A stretch of DNA of 49,008 nt from Lachnospiraceae bacterium (lineage in GTDB: Bacteria; Bacillota; Clostridia; Lachnospirales; Lachnospiraceae). The position numbers were made by a program, and so were the translations under genes. The stretch is from contig JAGBCB010000042.1 in the NCBI GenBank assembly GCA_017938145.1, positions 1 through 49,008 on the forward strand, in the 5' to 3' direction. The notes beneath the pieces are model-generated. The model saw only the letters and a list, made by a program, of their open reading frames with translations. It was not told the DNA's origin and did not search any database. Of this stretch, positions 8,717 to 16,955 are shown in pieces (position 1 is the first letter of the stretch; each line of letters opens with the position of its first letter).

Positions 8717-9100
8717 TGATGTTTTACATTTTGGACATGTTCCATTAAATAAAACAGTGTGTCCTTCAATGGTTCCGTCGAAACCGGCGGCTGCCAGAAC
8801 GTCGATGTGGTTCATTGGTTCGATATCTAAGTCGATAACCCTGCCGCAATTGTTACATAAGAAATGATAGTGGGGCTTTGGATTGCCGTCGAACCGGTCG
8901 GAACCGTCGCCACAGGTTAAACGGAGGATTTCTCCCTCGTCCGCTAAAAGATTTAAATTGCGGTATACCGTGCCGAGACTGACATTAGGGTAGTTGATAC
9001 GGACATTGGTATAGACCGTTTCGGCAGTGGGGTGCTCCTTAGTACTGCACAGGTAATCGATGATTGCCTGGCGCTGTCTGCTGAATTTGACACCTGCCAT
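8714..9100 (-). CDS. perR: Peroxide-responsive repressor PerR (Fur family)
   Basis: Metal-dependent repressor that senses H2O2 by iron-catalysed histidine oxidation. The 128-aa protein has an N-terminal winged helix (SLGTVYRNLNLLADEGEI) and a C-terminal dimerisation domain. All five regulatory-metal ligands of Bacillus PerR are present with the same spacing: H23, D71, H77, H79 and D90 (B. subtilis H37, D85, H91, H93, D104). The Asp at position 71 is the residue that separates PerR from Fur. The structural zinc site is C82/C85 and C122/C125. The gene has a consensus promoter overlapped by an operator-like dyad, indicating autorepression. Rubrerythrin is the adjacent likely target. Confidence 0.93.
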   Translation of the reverse strand: MAGVKFSRQRQAIIDYLCSTKEHPTAETVYTNVRINYPNVSLGTVYRNLNLLADEGEILRLTCGDGSDRFDGNPKPHYHFLCNNCGRVIDLDIEPMNHIDVLAAAGFDGTIEGHTVLFNGTCPKCKTS

Positions 9101-9116
9101 AGAAAAGCTCCTTTCA

Positions 9117-9145
9117 TAACAATAATGATAATTGTTACTATTATT
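9117..9145 (-). promoter_or_regulatory. Putative PerR autoregulatory operator
   Basis: TAACAAT and ATTGTTA form a perfect 7-bp dyad (9117-9137). A second overlapping dyad centred on TAATTGTTA extends to 9145 with two mismatches per arm. It covers the -10 region of perR and shares its nine-base centre with the rubrerythrin operator. Confidence 0.65.
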
Positions 9146-9171
9146 ATAATCAAAGACAAAGAATCTGTCAA
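9143..9171 (-). promoter_or_regulatory. Consensus sigma-A promoter of perR
   Basis: On the minus strand TTGACA (9166-9171), a 17-bp spacer and TATAAT (9143-9148): a perfect match to consensus. Confidence 0.85.
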
Positions 9172-9217
9172 TATATTATTAATAAAAATTCTCAACAATT
9201 TTCTTTCATGGAATATA

Positions 9218-9256
9218 TTGACAGAGTGAAATATTAATGATATCATTTTGATATCA
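9218..9256 (+). promoter_or_regulatory. Sigma-A promoter of the SPFH gene with twin TGATATCA palindromes
   Basis: TTGACA (9218-9223), 17 bp, TATCAT (9241-9246). Two copies of the palindrome TGATATCA begin at 9238 and 9249, exactly 11 bp apart, covering the -10 and the start point. This is a good candidate for a repressor site on one face of the helix. Confidence 0.7.
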
Positions 9257-9312
9257 GTTAAGACTGATTGGGAATTAGAGAAAGCAAGTAAATAAGTTTA
9301 AGGAGGTTTTTT

Positions 9313-10305
9313 ATGGAAGAAAAAGTATTACAAGGTAAAAAGAACGGTATGTTAGTATTGTTGGTTAATCTTTTGGTATTGGTAGCGGCCATTGCGGGCT
9401 GTATCCTTTGTGCAGTACAGGTAGAAAAGGGAAACTCCCTAATGGTGGCTCCTTTGGTTCTTTGCATTGTTATCATTTGCCTAGGCTGGATTCCGTTATG
9501 CGGTCTTAGGGTATTAAAGCCACAGGAAGCAGTAGTTCTTACTTTATTCGGTAAGTATGTTGGTACCTTAAAGGGCGATGGCTTCTTCTGGGTTAATCCA
9601 TTCTGTTCCAGCTATAATCCGGCTGCAGGCACCAAGTTAAACCAGAGCGGTGACGTTAAGGTGGCAGCTACACCAACAGCGGAGTTGATTGATAAAAAGA
9701 TTCCGTTAAAGATTATGACCTTAAGCAACAGCCGACAGAAAATTAATGACTGCCTCGGTAATCCGGTGGAAATCAGCATTGCGGTAACCTGGAGAGTGAA
9801 GGATACAGCAAAGGCGGTATTTAATGTAAATAATTATAAGGAATTCCTTTCCCTGCAGTGTGACAGTGCTTTAAGAAACATTGTCCGTTTATATCCTTAC
9901 GATGTGTCTCCAAATGTGGATACCACCGGTGACGGCATTGCAGATGAAGGAAGCCTCCGTGGTTCCAGCGATGTGGTAGCAAAGCGTATCAGTGATGAAA
10001 TCCAGCAGCGTGTAGAGGAAGCGGGTATCGAAATTATTGAAGCAAGAATTACTTATCTTGCTTACGCAACAGAAATTGCGGCGGTAATGTTACAGCGCCA
10101 GCAGGCATCTGCCATTATTGATGCAAGAAAGATGATTGTGGACGGTGCCGTTGGTATGGTAGAAATGGCGTTAGAGCGCCTTAATGAAAAGCAGGTAGTG
10201 CAGTTAGATGAGGAGAGAAAAGCAGCCATGGTCTCCAATCTGTTAGTGGTTCTTTGCGGAAACCGCGATGCACAGCCTATCGTAAATTCAGGAAGCTTAT
10301 ATTAA
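9313..10305 (+). CDS. SPFH/band-7 (stomatin-like) membrane protein
   Basis: Membrane-anchored SPFH domain protein of 330 aa. Two N-terminal hydrophobic helices (about 13-38 and 46-68) are followed by the band-7 domain (about 70-270: LKPQEAVVLTLFGKYVGTLKGDGFFWV then the VTWRV strand) and a short coiled tail. SPFH proteins form oligomeric membrane microdomain scaffolds; the exact task of this clade is not known. It has its own promoter, an AAGGAGG ribosome site and, three bases after its stop, a tiny DNA-binding-like gene. Pairing of such SPFH proteins with a small ribbon-helix-helix protein suggests a conserved two-gene unit. Confidence 0.9.
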   Translation: MEEKVLQGKKNGMLVLLVNLLVLVAAIAGCILCAVQVEKGNSLMVAPLVLCIVIICLGWIPLCGLRVLKPQEAVVLTLFGKYVGTLKGDGFFWVNPFCSSYNPAAGTKLNQSGDVKVAATPTAELIDKKIPLKIMTLSNSRQKINDCLGNPVEISIAVTWRVKDTAKAVFNVNNYKEFLSLQCDSALRNIVRLYPYDVSPNVDTTGDGIADEGSLRGSSDVVAKRISDEIQQRVEEAGIEIIEARITYLAYATEIAAVMLQRQQASAIIDARKMIVDGAVGMVEMALERLNEKQVVQLDEERKAAMVSNLLVVLCGNRDAQPIVNSGSLY

Positions 10306-10308
10306 GCT

Positions 10309-10512
10309 ATGGCAGACACAGGGAAAAAACAGGTTCCGCTCCGGTTATCAGCAAAGTTGTACGACGCCATCGCTGCTTGGGCGGAAGATGACTTCCGATC
10401 GGTGAACGGACAGATAGAATACTTATTAACAGAATGTGTGCGCCAGCGCAAGAAGAACGGCAAGTATGTTTCTGACGAAATTGATGTGCCGCCGGAGCTG
10501 GATATTCATTAG
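10309..10512 (+). CDS. Small Arc/ribbon-helix-helix-like protein
   Basis: A 67-aa protein whose first 45 residues fit a ribbon-helix-helix (Arc/MetJ-like) fold: a strand KKQVPLRLS, helix [14 protein letters not shown] and helix [19 protein letters not shown]. Such folds usually bind DNA as dimers, and are often antitoxins or small regulators, but no toxin gene is adjacent. It starts three bases after the SPFH stop codon, so translational coupling is likely, and a strong terminator follows. One possibility is that it binds the twin TGATATCA sites in front of the SPFH gene. The fold call is by eye. Confidence 0.75.
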   Translation: MADTGKKQVPLRLSAKLYDAIAAWAEDDFRSVNGQIEYLLTECVRQRKKNGKYVSDEIDVPPELDIH

Positions 10513-10515
10513 AAG

Positions 10516-10558
10516 AAAGCCATGGAATACAGGAACCCCTGTATTCCATGGCTTTTTT
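10516..10558 (+). terminator. Strong terminator of the SPFH-RHH unit
   Basis: A stem of about 16 bp (AGCCATGGAATACAGG with CCTGTATTCCATGGCT) and a short loop, followed by six T. Confidence 0.9.
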
Positions 10559-10672
10559 AGGCTGTTACCGTTGTGTCAACACGTAATTTTTCAGATGTTG
10601 CTTTCCTTATTTACCGGTTTGAAGTACAATGAGGTTGCTGCAGCAAGTACGACAAAGAAAGGAATGACAGTT

Positions 10673-11500
10673 ATGGCTGAGTTTGGAGAAAACTTAAAAA
10701 GAGTAAGAGAAGAAAAGGGACTGACGCAACAGACCCTGGCAGATAATTTATACGTTACAAGACAGGCGGTATCCCGTTGGGAAGGAGGCTCCCGCTATCC
10801 GGATTTAATGACGGCGAAAAAGATGGCGCAGTTTTTGGAAGTTTCCTTAGATGATTTATTAACCGATGATGATATGAAGCTTTACGCGGAGAAAAATGCA
10901 ATTTTAGAAAGTGTAACCGCAAAGAGAGGGCAGCTTATTTTATTGTCCCTGGCATTTATGAGCCTTTTGTTTCTTAGCATTGTGCAGCTAACCAACTTCT
11001 ATTTTGAAGAGGGAGATGTTTTAGTATATAACAGTGAAACCCCGAAGTATTTCCTTCTGACTATTCTTTTGGGAATTAGTTTGGTTTACGCACTGCTTGA
11101 CAGAATCAATGCAAAAACAGCGTTGTTGATTTACGGCAGTTATTTTGGAATATCGCTTTTACTGGGACTTCGTAATATAGCATTTTTATCGGTGGCACCA
11201 TCGGCGGCACCGTTGGCAATCAATTTGGTAATGAATTTGTCCTGCCTGCTTCTTTGTGTTTTGTTTTTTGCCGGCAAAAAGAGGATGAGTCCTGTACCGG
11301 TTTATATTGCAACCGGCGTATATGCAATAGTTGGAATTTACTTTTCCTTCGTAGCAATCTTTTCGGAAGTACCAACACATATTCATCGGAACATGCTGAT
11401 GGAAAATATTTTTGCTTTATTGGAAAACCTGATAATGCTCGCTTTACTGGTAGTAATGACTTATACATTACATAGAAAGCGGAAATTGAGTGCGAAATAG
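10673..11500 (+). CDS. XRE-family regulator fused to a membrane domain
   Basis: A 275-aa protein with an N-terminal XRE helix-turn-helix (about 1-65: RVREEKGLTQQTLADNLYV, then RQAVSRWEGGSRYPD) joined to a hydrophobic C-terminal half with about five to six transmembrane helices (from about 83 onward). It probably regulates transcription from the membrane in response to an envelope or ligand signal, as in other HTH-membrane fusions of Firmicutes. I choose ATG 10673 because AAAGG at 10658-10662 is ten bases upstream; ATG 10664 is too close to that site, and the longer open frame from 10436 overlaps the preceding gene and terminator. Stands alone between two terminators. Confidence 0.85.
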   Translation: MAEFGENLKRVREEKGLTQQTLADNLYVTRQAVSRWEGGSRYPDLMTAKKMAQFLEVSLDDLLTDDDMKLYAEKNAILESVTAKRGQLILLSLAFMSLLFLSIVQLTNFYFEEGDVLVYNSETPKYFLLTILLGISLVYALLDRINAKTALLIYGSYFGISLLLGLRNIAFLSVAPSAAPLAINLVMNLSCLLLCVLFFAGKKRMSPVPVYIATGVYAIVGIYFSFVAIFSEVPTHIHRNMLMENIFALLENLIMLALLVVMTYTLHRKRKLSAK

Positions 11501-11537
11501 GAAAAAGCCTGTGAACTAAAATTCACAGGCTTTTTCC
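11500..11537. terminator. Bidirectional terminator
   Basis: GGAAAAAGCCTGTGAA and TTCACAGGCTTTTTCC form a perfect 16-bp stem with A/T tracts on both sides. It serves the XRE gene (plus) and overlaps the last codons of the methionine-sulfoxide reductase gene (minus). Confidence 0.9.
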
Positions 11538-12025
11538 AAAATTTCAACTAACTTCTGTAATCCTTCTCTATCTTCTTCATCAAATCTTGCCACTATCGGG
11601 CTGTCAATGTCCAGAACACCAACGATTTTGCCGTTTTTGCGAATCGGCAGTACAATTTCCGAATTGGAAGCGGAGTCACAGGCAATGTGTCCCGGAAACT
11701 CATGAACATCCTCCACCAGCTGGATTTCTCCGGTGGCAAGAGCGGTTCCGCAGACACCTCTGCCGGTCGGAATGCGGATGCAGGCGGTTTTTCCCTGGAA
11801 CGGTCCAAGGAGCAAATATTCTTTGCCGATAGTTTCGTTGGTCTGGGTTAAGTAAAAGCCGGCCCAGTTAATATCTTTTAAGGCATAGAATAACAGCGCA
11901 GAGCAATTTGCCAGGTTTGGGATGGCATGGGGTTCGCCGTCAGTGAGGGCAGTCAGCTGCTCAGCGAGGAGCGTGTACAATTCTTTTTTATCGGTTGGAT
12001 AAGCATCTAAATGGGTTTCTGACAT
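11516..12025 (-). CDS. msrC: Free methionine-(R)-sulfoxide reductase (GAF-type)
   Basis: Reduces free methionine-R-sulfoxide to methionine in the cytoplasm, a repair and antioxidant function. The 169-aa protein is a single GAF domain. The three cysteines of the E. coli enzyme (C84, C94, C118) are found at C82, C92 and C116 with identical spacing, within TACIRIP, GVCGTA and IACDSAS; NWAGFYL and GPFQGK are family landmarks. Monocistronic, divergent from the xylanase gene, with its own promoter; its 3' end lies inside the shared terminator. It adds to the oxidative-stress theme of the perR region, but no PerR-like dyad is seen upstream. Confidence 0.93.
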   Translation of the reverse strand: MSETHLDAYPTDKKELYTLLAEQLTALTDGEPHAIPNLANCSALLFYALKDINWAGFYLTQTNETIGKEYLLLGPFQGKTACIRIPTGRGVCGTALATGEIQLVEDVHEFPGHIACDSASNSEIVLPIRKNGKIVGVLDIDSPIVARFDEEDREGLQKLVEILEKACEF

Positions 12026-12057
12026 GTGTTTTCTCGCTTTCTATAATACTATTATCC

Positions 12058-12086
12058 AGTGTACACTATTTTCTTAAAAACCGCAA
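12058..12086 (-). promoter_or_regulatory. Likely promoter of the methionine-sulfoxide reductase gene
   Basis: On the minus strand TTGCGG (12081-12086), a 17-bp spacer, TACACT (12058-12063). Moderate match; the position fits a short leader. Confidence 0.45.
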
Positions 12087-12175
12087 TAGTTGGGCAAAAC
12101 ACGGCGGGTTCTGTGTTGTGCTATTCCGGTAAAATACGATATGCTATCTTTAAGAAAAAGATTGGGGGTATATCT

Positions 12176-14422
12176 ATGATGAAAATAAGAAAGACTGCAA
12201 TAATTGCGTGTTGTTTGTTATTGCTTGGCCTTGCAGCCTGCGGTAAAACAGAAGGCCCGGCAGAAACGCCGACACCGACAGTGGCAGCAGAACAACCAAC
12301 AAAGGCACCGGAACCAACGGTGGAGGCAGAACCAACAGCCACACCAAAGTCGACCCATACGCCAACACCAACACCTACGCCGTTTCCGACTCCGTTGCCG
12401 GAGCTGGTGGCAACCTCTATTAAGGAACAGGCGGAAAAGTTTGGTTTCTCCTTTGGTACGGTGATTAGCGGCTCCACAGTAGGCGATAAAGCTTATACCG
12501 CTATGATAGAAAACGAATTTAACAGCATCACTGCCGGCAATGAAATGAAGGCGTATTCTCTGCTAAATCAGAAGGAATCCCAGAAAAATCCGGATGGTAT
12601 GCCGGTGATGAATTATGCTGTGGCGGACAAAATTGTAGGTTTTGCGCAGGAAAAGGGTATCGGTGTCAGAGGACATGTACTTGTGTGGGATGCTTATATG
12701 TGCGACTGGTTCTTCCGCGAGGGTTATACCAATGATGGTGCCTATGTGGATGCAGAAACTATTAAGGCAAGAGTAAAATATTATATTGAAGAAGTGATTA
12801 CTCATTTTGAGACGGAGTTCCCGGGCGTGGTTTACTGCTGGGATGTAGTCAACGAAGCAGTGGGTGACAATGAAGGTGAGTATGCAGCAGGGGACCCTCG
12901 TCACCTTCGTACTGTGAGAAGCGGTGGCGATAACATCTTCTACAAGATTATGGGCGAAGATTATGTGGCACTTTCCTTCCTGTACGCCAAGGATGTGGTA
13001 GAAAAACTGCAGGCGGGAAAACCGGAAGTGAGCATCTCCCTGTTCTATAATGATTACAATACCTTCCATGAAGAAAAAAGAGATGCGATTATCGAACTGG
13101 TAAAGTACATCAACACCTATGCTAAGGATGAGAACGGGGAATACCGCATTCTCTGTGAGGGTGTGGGCATGCAGGGCTACATCGGCGGTTACGGAAAGCA
13201 GGGAGGCTGCTTAAATAAGCTGGATATCAATAAGGTAAAAGCGGCGGCTAAAATCTTTTACGACCAGGGTCTTGAGGTACATATCACGGAAATGGCAGTG
13301 CGCAACTATGAAGCAAAACGTGAAGCGCAGCATGCGGATTTCTACGGAACTTTATTTCAGGCATTTTCCGAGCTGAATTCCAAGGAGCCTGTAGTTACCA
13401 ATATCAGTATTTGGGGAATCTGTGATAACCCAACCATGTCCAAGAATGATTATTCTTATAAAATGAACAGTCCGTACTGCGGCTTGTTTACCAAGAATTA
13501 CGAGAGAAAGTTTGCTTACTATGAAGCAATCGAGAAAATTTTGAAGGTGCCGGAAGTGGCAAAAATGGAGTCGGTTGACGTTCCGCCTAAGTATACAGCA
13601 CTGAATACGGCAAACGGCGGTCAGGTAATCGAAATCCAATATACTACTTACGACTATGCAGGGGACGGTCATGAGCTTACAAAACCTGCTTTTGTATATC
13701 TTCCTCCAAAGTACGATGAAACCAAGCAATATAACGTTCTGTATCTGATGCACGGCGTTGGCGGCAATGAAAGAGAATGGGGAATGACCGGCAACGGTTC
13801 CCAGGTGAAGAAGATGATGGATAATCTGATTGCCTACGGTGATATCGAAGGCTTTATCGTGGTAACACCAAACGGCCGCTCCTGTGCGGACTTTGCAAAC
13901 ACCGGTGCTAAGTATGACGGATTCTATCTGTTTGGTCAGGAGCTTAAGAACGATTTGATTCCGTACATTGATGCCAACTTTGCAACCTATGCGGAGTATG
14001 ATGAAAACGGTTATGATTTAACCGCGGCCCGTGATCATCGCGCTATGGCAGGTCTTTCCATGGGTGGTATGCAGACCATCAACGTTGGTATCGGTGAATG
14101 TCTGGATGTATTAAGCTGGTACGGTTCTTTCTCTTCCGCACCGACCAGTAACTCAGCAAGTGTAACTGCACAGAAACTGGCAACATATCCAGAAGAATAT
14201 GACATCCATTATTTCTACAATATCTGTGGCTTGAGCGATGGTACCGCCATTGGAGCCCACAGAAATGCAACCAGAGGTTTATGCGATTTAACAGACCGTC
14301 TTACCGATGGCGAAAACTTTATGTGGCACGAGGTTCAAGGTGTTCATGATTTTCATGTCTGGAATTTAGGCTTCTTTAATTTTGCACAAATTGTATTTGA
14401 TAAACAATATATAGGGGAATAA
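12176..14422 (+). CDS. Lipid-anchored GH10 endo-xylanase fused to CE1 feruloyl/acetyl-xylan esterase
   Basis: Bifunctional cell-surface enzyme of 748 aa for attack on arabinoxylan. A lipoprotein signal with lipobox LAAC (Cys near 21) is followed by a Thr/Pro-rich linker (about 25-75), then a GH10 domain (about 77-455) with acid/base E227 (WDVVNEA) and nucleophile E372 (HITEMAV). A CE1 esterase domain (about 480-748) follows, with nucleophile S628 in GLSMGGM, H724 in GVHDFHVW and a probable Asp in GLSDGT. GH10 cuts the xylan backbone while the esterase removes ferulate or acetate. ATG 12176 follows GGGGG by seven bases; the longer frame from 12059 would destroy the signal peptide. Single gene between a divergent promoter region and a terminator. 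Confidence 0.93.
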   Translation: MMKIRKTAIIACCLLLLGLAACGKTEGPAETPTPTVAAEQPTKAPEPTVEAEPTATPKSTHTPTPTPTPFPTPLPELVATSIKEQAEKFGFSFGTVISGSTVGDKAYTAMIENEFNSITAGNEMKAYSLLNQKESQKNPDGMPVMNYAVADKIVGFAQEKGIGVRGHVLVWDAYMCDWFFREGYTNDGAYVDAETIKARVKYYIEEVITHFETEFPGVVYCWDVVNEAVGDNEGEYAAGDPRHLRTVRSGGDNIFYKIMGEDYVALSFLYAKDVVEKLQAGKPEVSISLFYNDYNTFHEEKRDAIIELVKYINTYAKDENGEYRILCEGVGMQGYIGGYGKQGGCLNKLDINKVKAAAKIFYDQGLEVHITEMAVRNYEAKREAQHADFYGTLFQAFSELNSKEPVVTNISIWGICDNPTMSKNDYSYKMNSPYCGLFTKNYERKFAYYEAIEKILKVPEVAKMESVDVPPKYTALNTANGGQVIEIQYTTYDYAGDGHELTKPAFVYLPPKYDETKQYNVLYLMHGVGGNEREWGMTGNGSQVKKMMDNLIAYGDIEGFIVVTPNGRSCADFANTGAKYDGFYLFGQELKNDLIPYIDANFATYAEYDENGYDLTAARDHRAMAGLSMGGMQTINVGIGECLDVLSWYGSFSSAPTSNSASVTAQKLATYPEEYDIHYFYNICGLSDGTAIGAHRNATRGLCDLTDRLTDGENFMWHEVQGVHDFHVWNLGFFNFAQIVFDKQYIGE

Positions 14423-14436
14423 CTTTACATAAAAAG

Positions 14437-14488
14437 TAAACCTCCGGAGAACCGCTTGCGCTGTCGTTCCCGGAGGTTTATTTTATTT
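14437..14488 (+). terminator. Terminator of the xylanase-esterase gene
   Basis: TAAACCTCCGG pairs with CCGGAGGTTTA across a 22-base loop, followed by TTTTATTT. Confidence 0.75.
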
Positions 14489-14541
14489 GAGCACTGGCTG
14501 AAAAGATGTGGTAATTCATGTGCAATTATTGCCGTAGATTA

Positions 14542-14570
14542 TTGAAAAAAAACTGCTAAAATGAGATAAT
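14542..14570 (+). promoter_or_regulatory. Promoter of the GH74-GH31 unit
   Basis: TTGAAA (14542-14547), 17 bp, GATAAT (14565-14570). Both boxes match 5 of 6. Confidence 0.65.
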
Positions 14571-14621
14571 GTAAGAGTATGCAAATGTTCATAACAGATG
14601 GCATCTTTTTAGGAGGACTGT

Positions 14622-16955
14622 ATGAAGAAAATACCTTATGAATACAAAAATGCCCCGATTCCTGGTGGCGGCTACGTCACAGGATTTTTGTTTGATAAAA
14701 CCCGTCCGGATGTGTTGTTTTGCCGTACGGACATTGGCGGCACTTACCGGTTTGAAGCAAAAACGGAAAACTGGAAAAGCCTGATTGACCATGTGACACC
14801 GGAACGTCCGAACGAAAACTGTCCGATTGCCATTGCACTGAATGAAGAGCAGGCAGGGACCTTTTATACGGTCTGCGGTGTAGGAAGGGAAACGGGAACC
14901 TTTGTAATTTCAAGAGATTACGGAGAAACCTTTACATATAAAGAAATACCGACTCTGGTGCACGGCAACTGGGGCGGAAGAGGAAGCGGATACCGTCTGG
15001 TATGTAAGGATGGTGTGCTATACTTTGCCAGCCAAAAAGGCGGTCTGTTTATTACAAGAGATGAGGGTGACACCTGGCAGCAGACTCTGGTTTGTGGCGA
15101 GGAATATTTAACCTTTGTGTGGGCATCGCCGGTACGTTCTGGCATGCTGGTGGTTGGTACGGCAGGTGCTACTGTTGGCGACAAGGAGAACTTTCGCGGA
15201 CCGGCGTTGTATGTATCCTATAATGATGGCGCGACCTTTGAAGCAATGCCGCAGCCGGAAAATGTGCGACAGTTGGAATCTCTTTGGCCGGGGCATGTGG
15301 CAGAGCGTTATGATTATGACGGAACCTATTTGTATGTGACCTTTGCCCAGACGGCGCACCGTTGCTTTAACCTGGAACTGGCGTACAGCTGTGACTGCGG
15401 TCAGGTGCAGGGTGGCAGAGTGTTCCGATACTCCTTTGATGAAGAAGGTAACATTGCAGGGTATGAGGATATTACCCCTTACAATACATTTTCCTGGGGA
15501 TTTGCGATGCAAGCATCTCAGGAAAAGATGTTAAACTATGGCTTTAGCGGAATTTCAAGTACAAAATCCCAACCGGGACTTTTGGTGTGTACAACCATTT
15601 GTAAGCAGGATGGAGATATTGTGTATCGTTCCTTTGACCACGGCACCACCTGGGAACCGGTGTTGTATGGATTAAGCGTAGGAGAGCTTGCTTTTCGCAC
15701 TTCCTATATGAAGCCGGAGTTTAACGGCGGAGGTTCTCTGCTTCATTGGCTGACGGATATTAAAATAGACCCGTACAACAAGGATGTGGCGTGGTTTAAT
15801 TCCGGTACCGGCGTGTTCCGCACCAGGAATTTGACAGCGGACAAAGTGGTCTTTGAGGATTGGTGCGACGGTATTGAAGAAACGGTGCATTTAAACGTGT
15901 ACAGTCCAAACGGCGGCCCGGTTCAGGTGATAGATATTGTGGGAGATTTGGGCGGCTTTGCCTTCCGTGATTTAACAAAGCCTTGCAAAAACTCCTTTGA
16001 GGATGAACAGGGCAACCGCTATATTACCTGCTTAAATGCGGATTATTCCGAAGTGACGCCGGAGTGCTTTATCACTACGGCCAGAGGAAACTGGACAGGA
16101 AGAACCAAGGGCGGTCTGGTTATGACGAAAAACGCCGGGGAAACCTACGAGCGTTTACCGATGCCTTTCGGTCTGAGTGAAAAAATAGATGAATTATTAC
16201 ATCGCATCGAACAGCCGAATACCAATTCCGGCTGGGTGGCAATGTCGCCAAATTGCGAAAACATTGTGTGGACCGTGGGGAACCGGTTTATGGTTACTGC
16301 AGACGCAGCGGTGGTCAGCAATGACGGCGGACAAACCTTTAGGAAATGTGTGATTTATGATAAAACCGGAAAATTAGTAACCGATGACAGAGGCTTTAAA
16401 GTGTTTTCCGACCGGGTGAAGAACCGGCTGTTTTACGCCTTTGGCGAAGCTTCGCAGGTGTATGTCAGCAGAGACGGCGGTAATACCTTCTGCGAAAAGA
16501 ATTTACCGGAGGGTTTCCCGGAGGTGAAGTTCCATCACATCGACGGCGCCAATAAAACCGAAGTCCGGGGGGATGCCGGACGAAGCGGCATCTTTTACAT
16601 GGCACTCAGAGAGCATGGACTTTGGAAACTTAAATACAATTCGGAAACCGATGGGCTTACAGTGAAGCGTCTCACGAAGGATAATGAAACCGTTTATGCG
16701 GTAGGACTCGGTATCCGCACGCCGGATGGCGCTTATCTTGGAGAAGACAAGGCTATTTATGTTGCCGGCTCCATCGGCGGAGAATACGGTTTTTACCGTT
16801 CCCTTGATGATGCAAATACCTGGGAGCGGATTAATACAGAAAAGCAGATGTTTGGAAATATTATGAGCATGGACGGCGACAGCCGCACCTTTGGCCGGTT
16901 CTTTCTTGCAACGGGCACCAGAGGTTTAATTTACGGGGAGGAAAAATCAGTATGA
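14622..16955 (+). CDS. GH74-family xyloglucanase-like enzyme, no signal peptide
   Basis: A 777-aa double beta-propeller glycoside hydrolase of the GH74 type. The N-terminal GGGYVTGFLFD and CRTDIGGTYRF and the repeated BNR/Asp-box-like segments (SRDYGETF, TRDEGDTW, SRDGGNTF) are characteristic. The two catalytic Asp candidates are D37 (RTDIGG) and D442 (VGDLGGF). GH74 enzymes cut the xyloglucan backbone. No signal peptide or lipobox is present, so it should act in the cytoplasm, perhaps on imported xyloglucan oligosaccharides, which is unusual for the family. Its stop overlaps the next start by four bases (ATGA), and the next gene is a GH31 enzyme, which supports the xyloglucan assignment. Ribosome site AGGAGG. 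Confidence 0.85.
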   Translation: MKKIPYEYKNAPIPGGGYVTGFLFDKTRPDVLFCRTDIGGTYRFEAKTENWKSLIDHVTPERPNENCPIAIALNEEQAGTFYTVCGVGRETGTFVISRDYGETFTYKEIPTLVHGNWGGRGSGYRLVCKDGVLYFASQKGGLFITRDEGDTWQQTLVCGEEYLTFVWASPVRSGMLVVGTAGATVGDKENFRGPALYVSYNDGATFEAMPQPENVRQLESLWPGHVAERYDYDGTYLYVTFAQTAHRCFNLELAYSCDCGQVQGGRVFRYSFDEEGNIAGYEDITPYNTFSWGFAMQASQEKMLNYGFSGISSTKSQPGLLVCTTICKQDGDIVYRSFDHGTTWEPVLYGLSVGELAFRTSYMKPEFNGGGSLLHWLTDIKIDPYNKDVAWFNSGTGVFRTRNLTADKVVFEDWCDGIEETVHLNVYSPNGGPVQVIDIVGDLGGFAFRDLTKPCKNSFEDEQGNRYITCLNADYSEVTPECFITTARGNWTGRTKGGLVMTKNAGETYERLPMPFGLSEKIDELLHRIEQPNTNSGWVAMSPNCENIVWTVGNRFMVTADAAVVSNDGGQTFRKCVIYDKTGKLVTDDRGFKVFSDRVKNRLFYAFGEASQVYVSRDGGNTFCEKNLPEGFPEVKFHHIDGANKTEVRGDAGRSGIFYMALREHGLWKLKYNSETDGLTVKRLTKDNETVYAVGLGIRTPDGAYLGEDKAIYVAGSIGGEYGFYRSLDDANTWERINTEKQMFGNIMSMDGDSRTFGRFFLATGTRGLIYGEEKSV

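Noticed and set aside
10436-10672. Longer N-terminus of the XRE-membrane protein
   Set aside because: It overlaps the RHH gene and the strong terminator at 10516-10558. The XRE domain starts right after ATG 10673, which has a good ribosome site.
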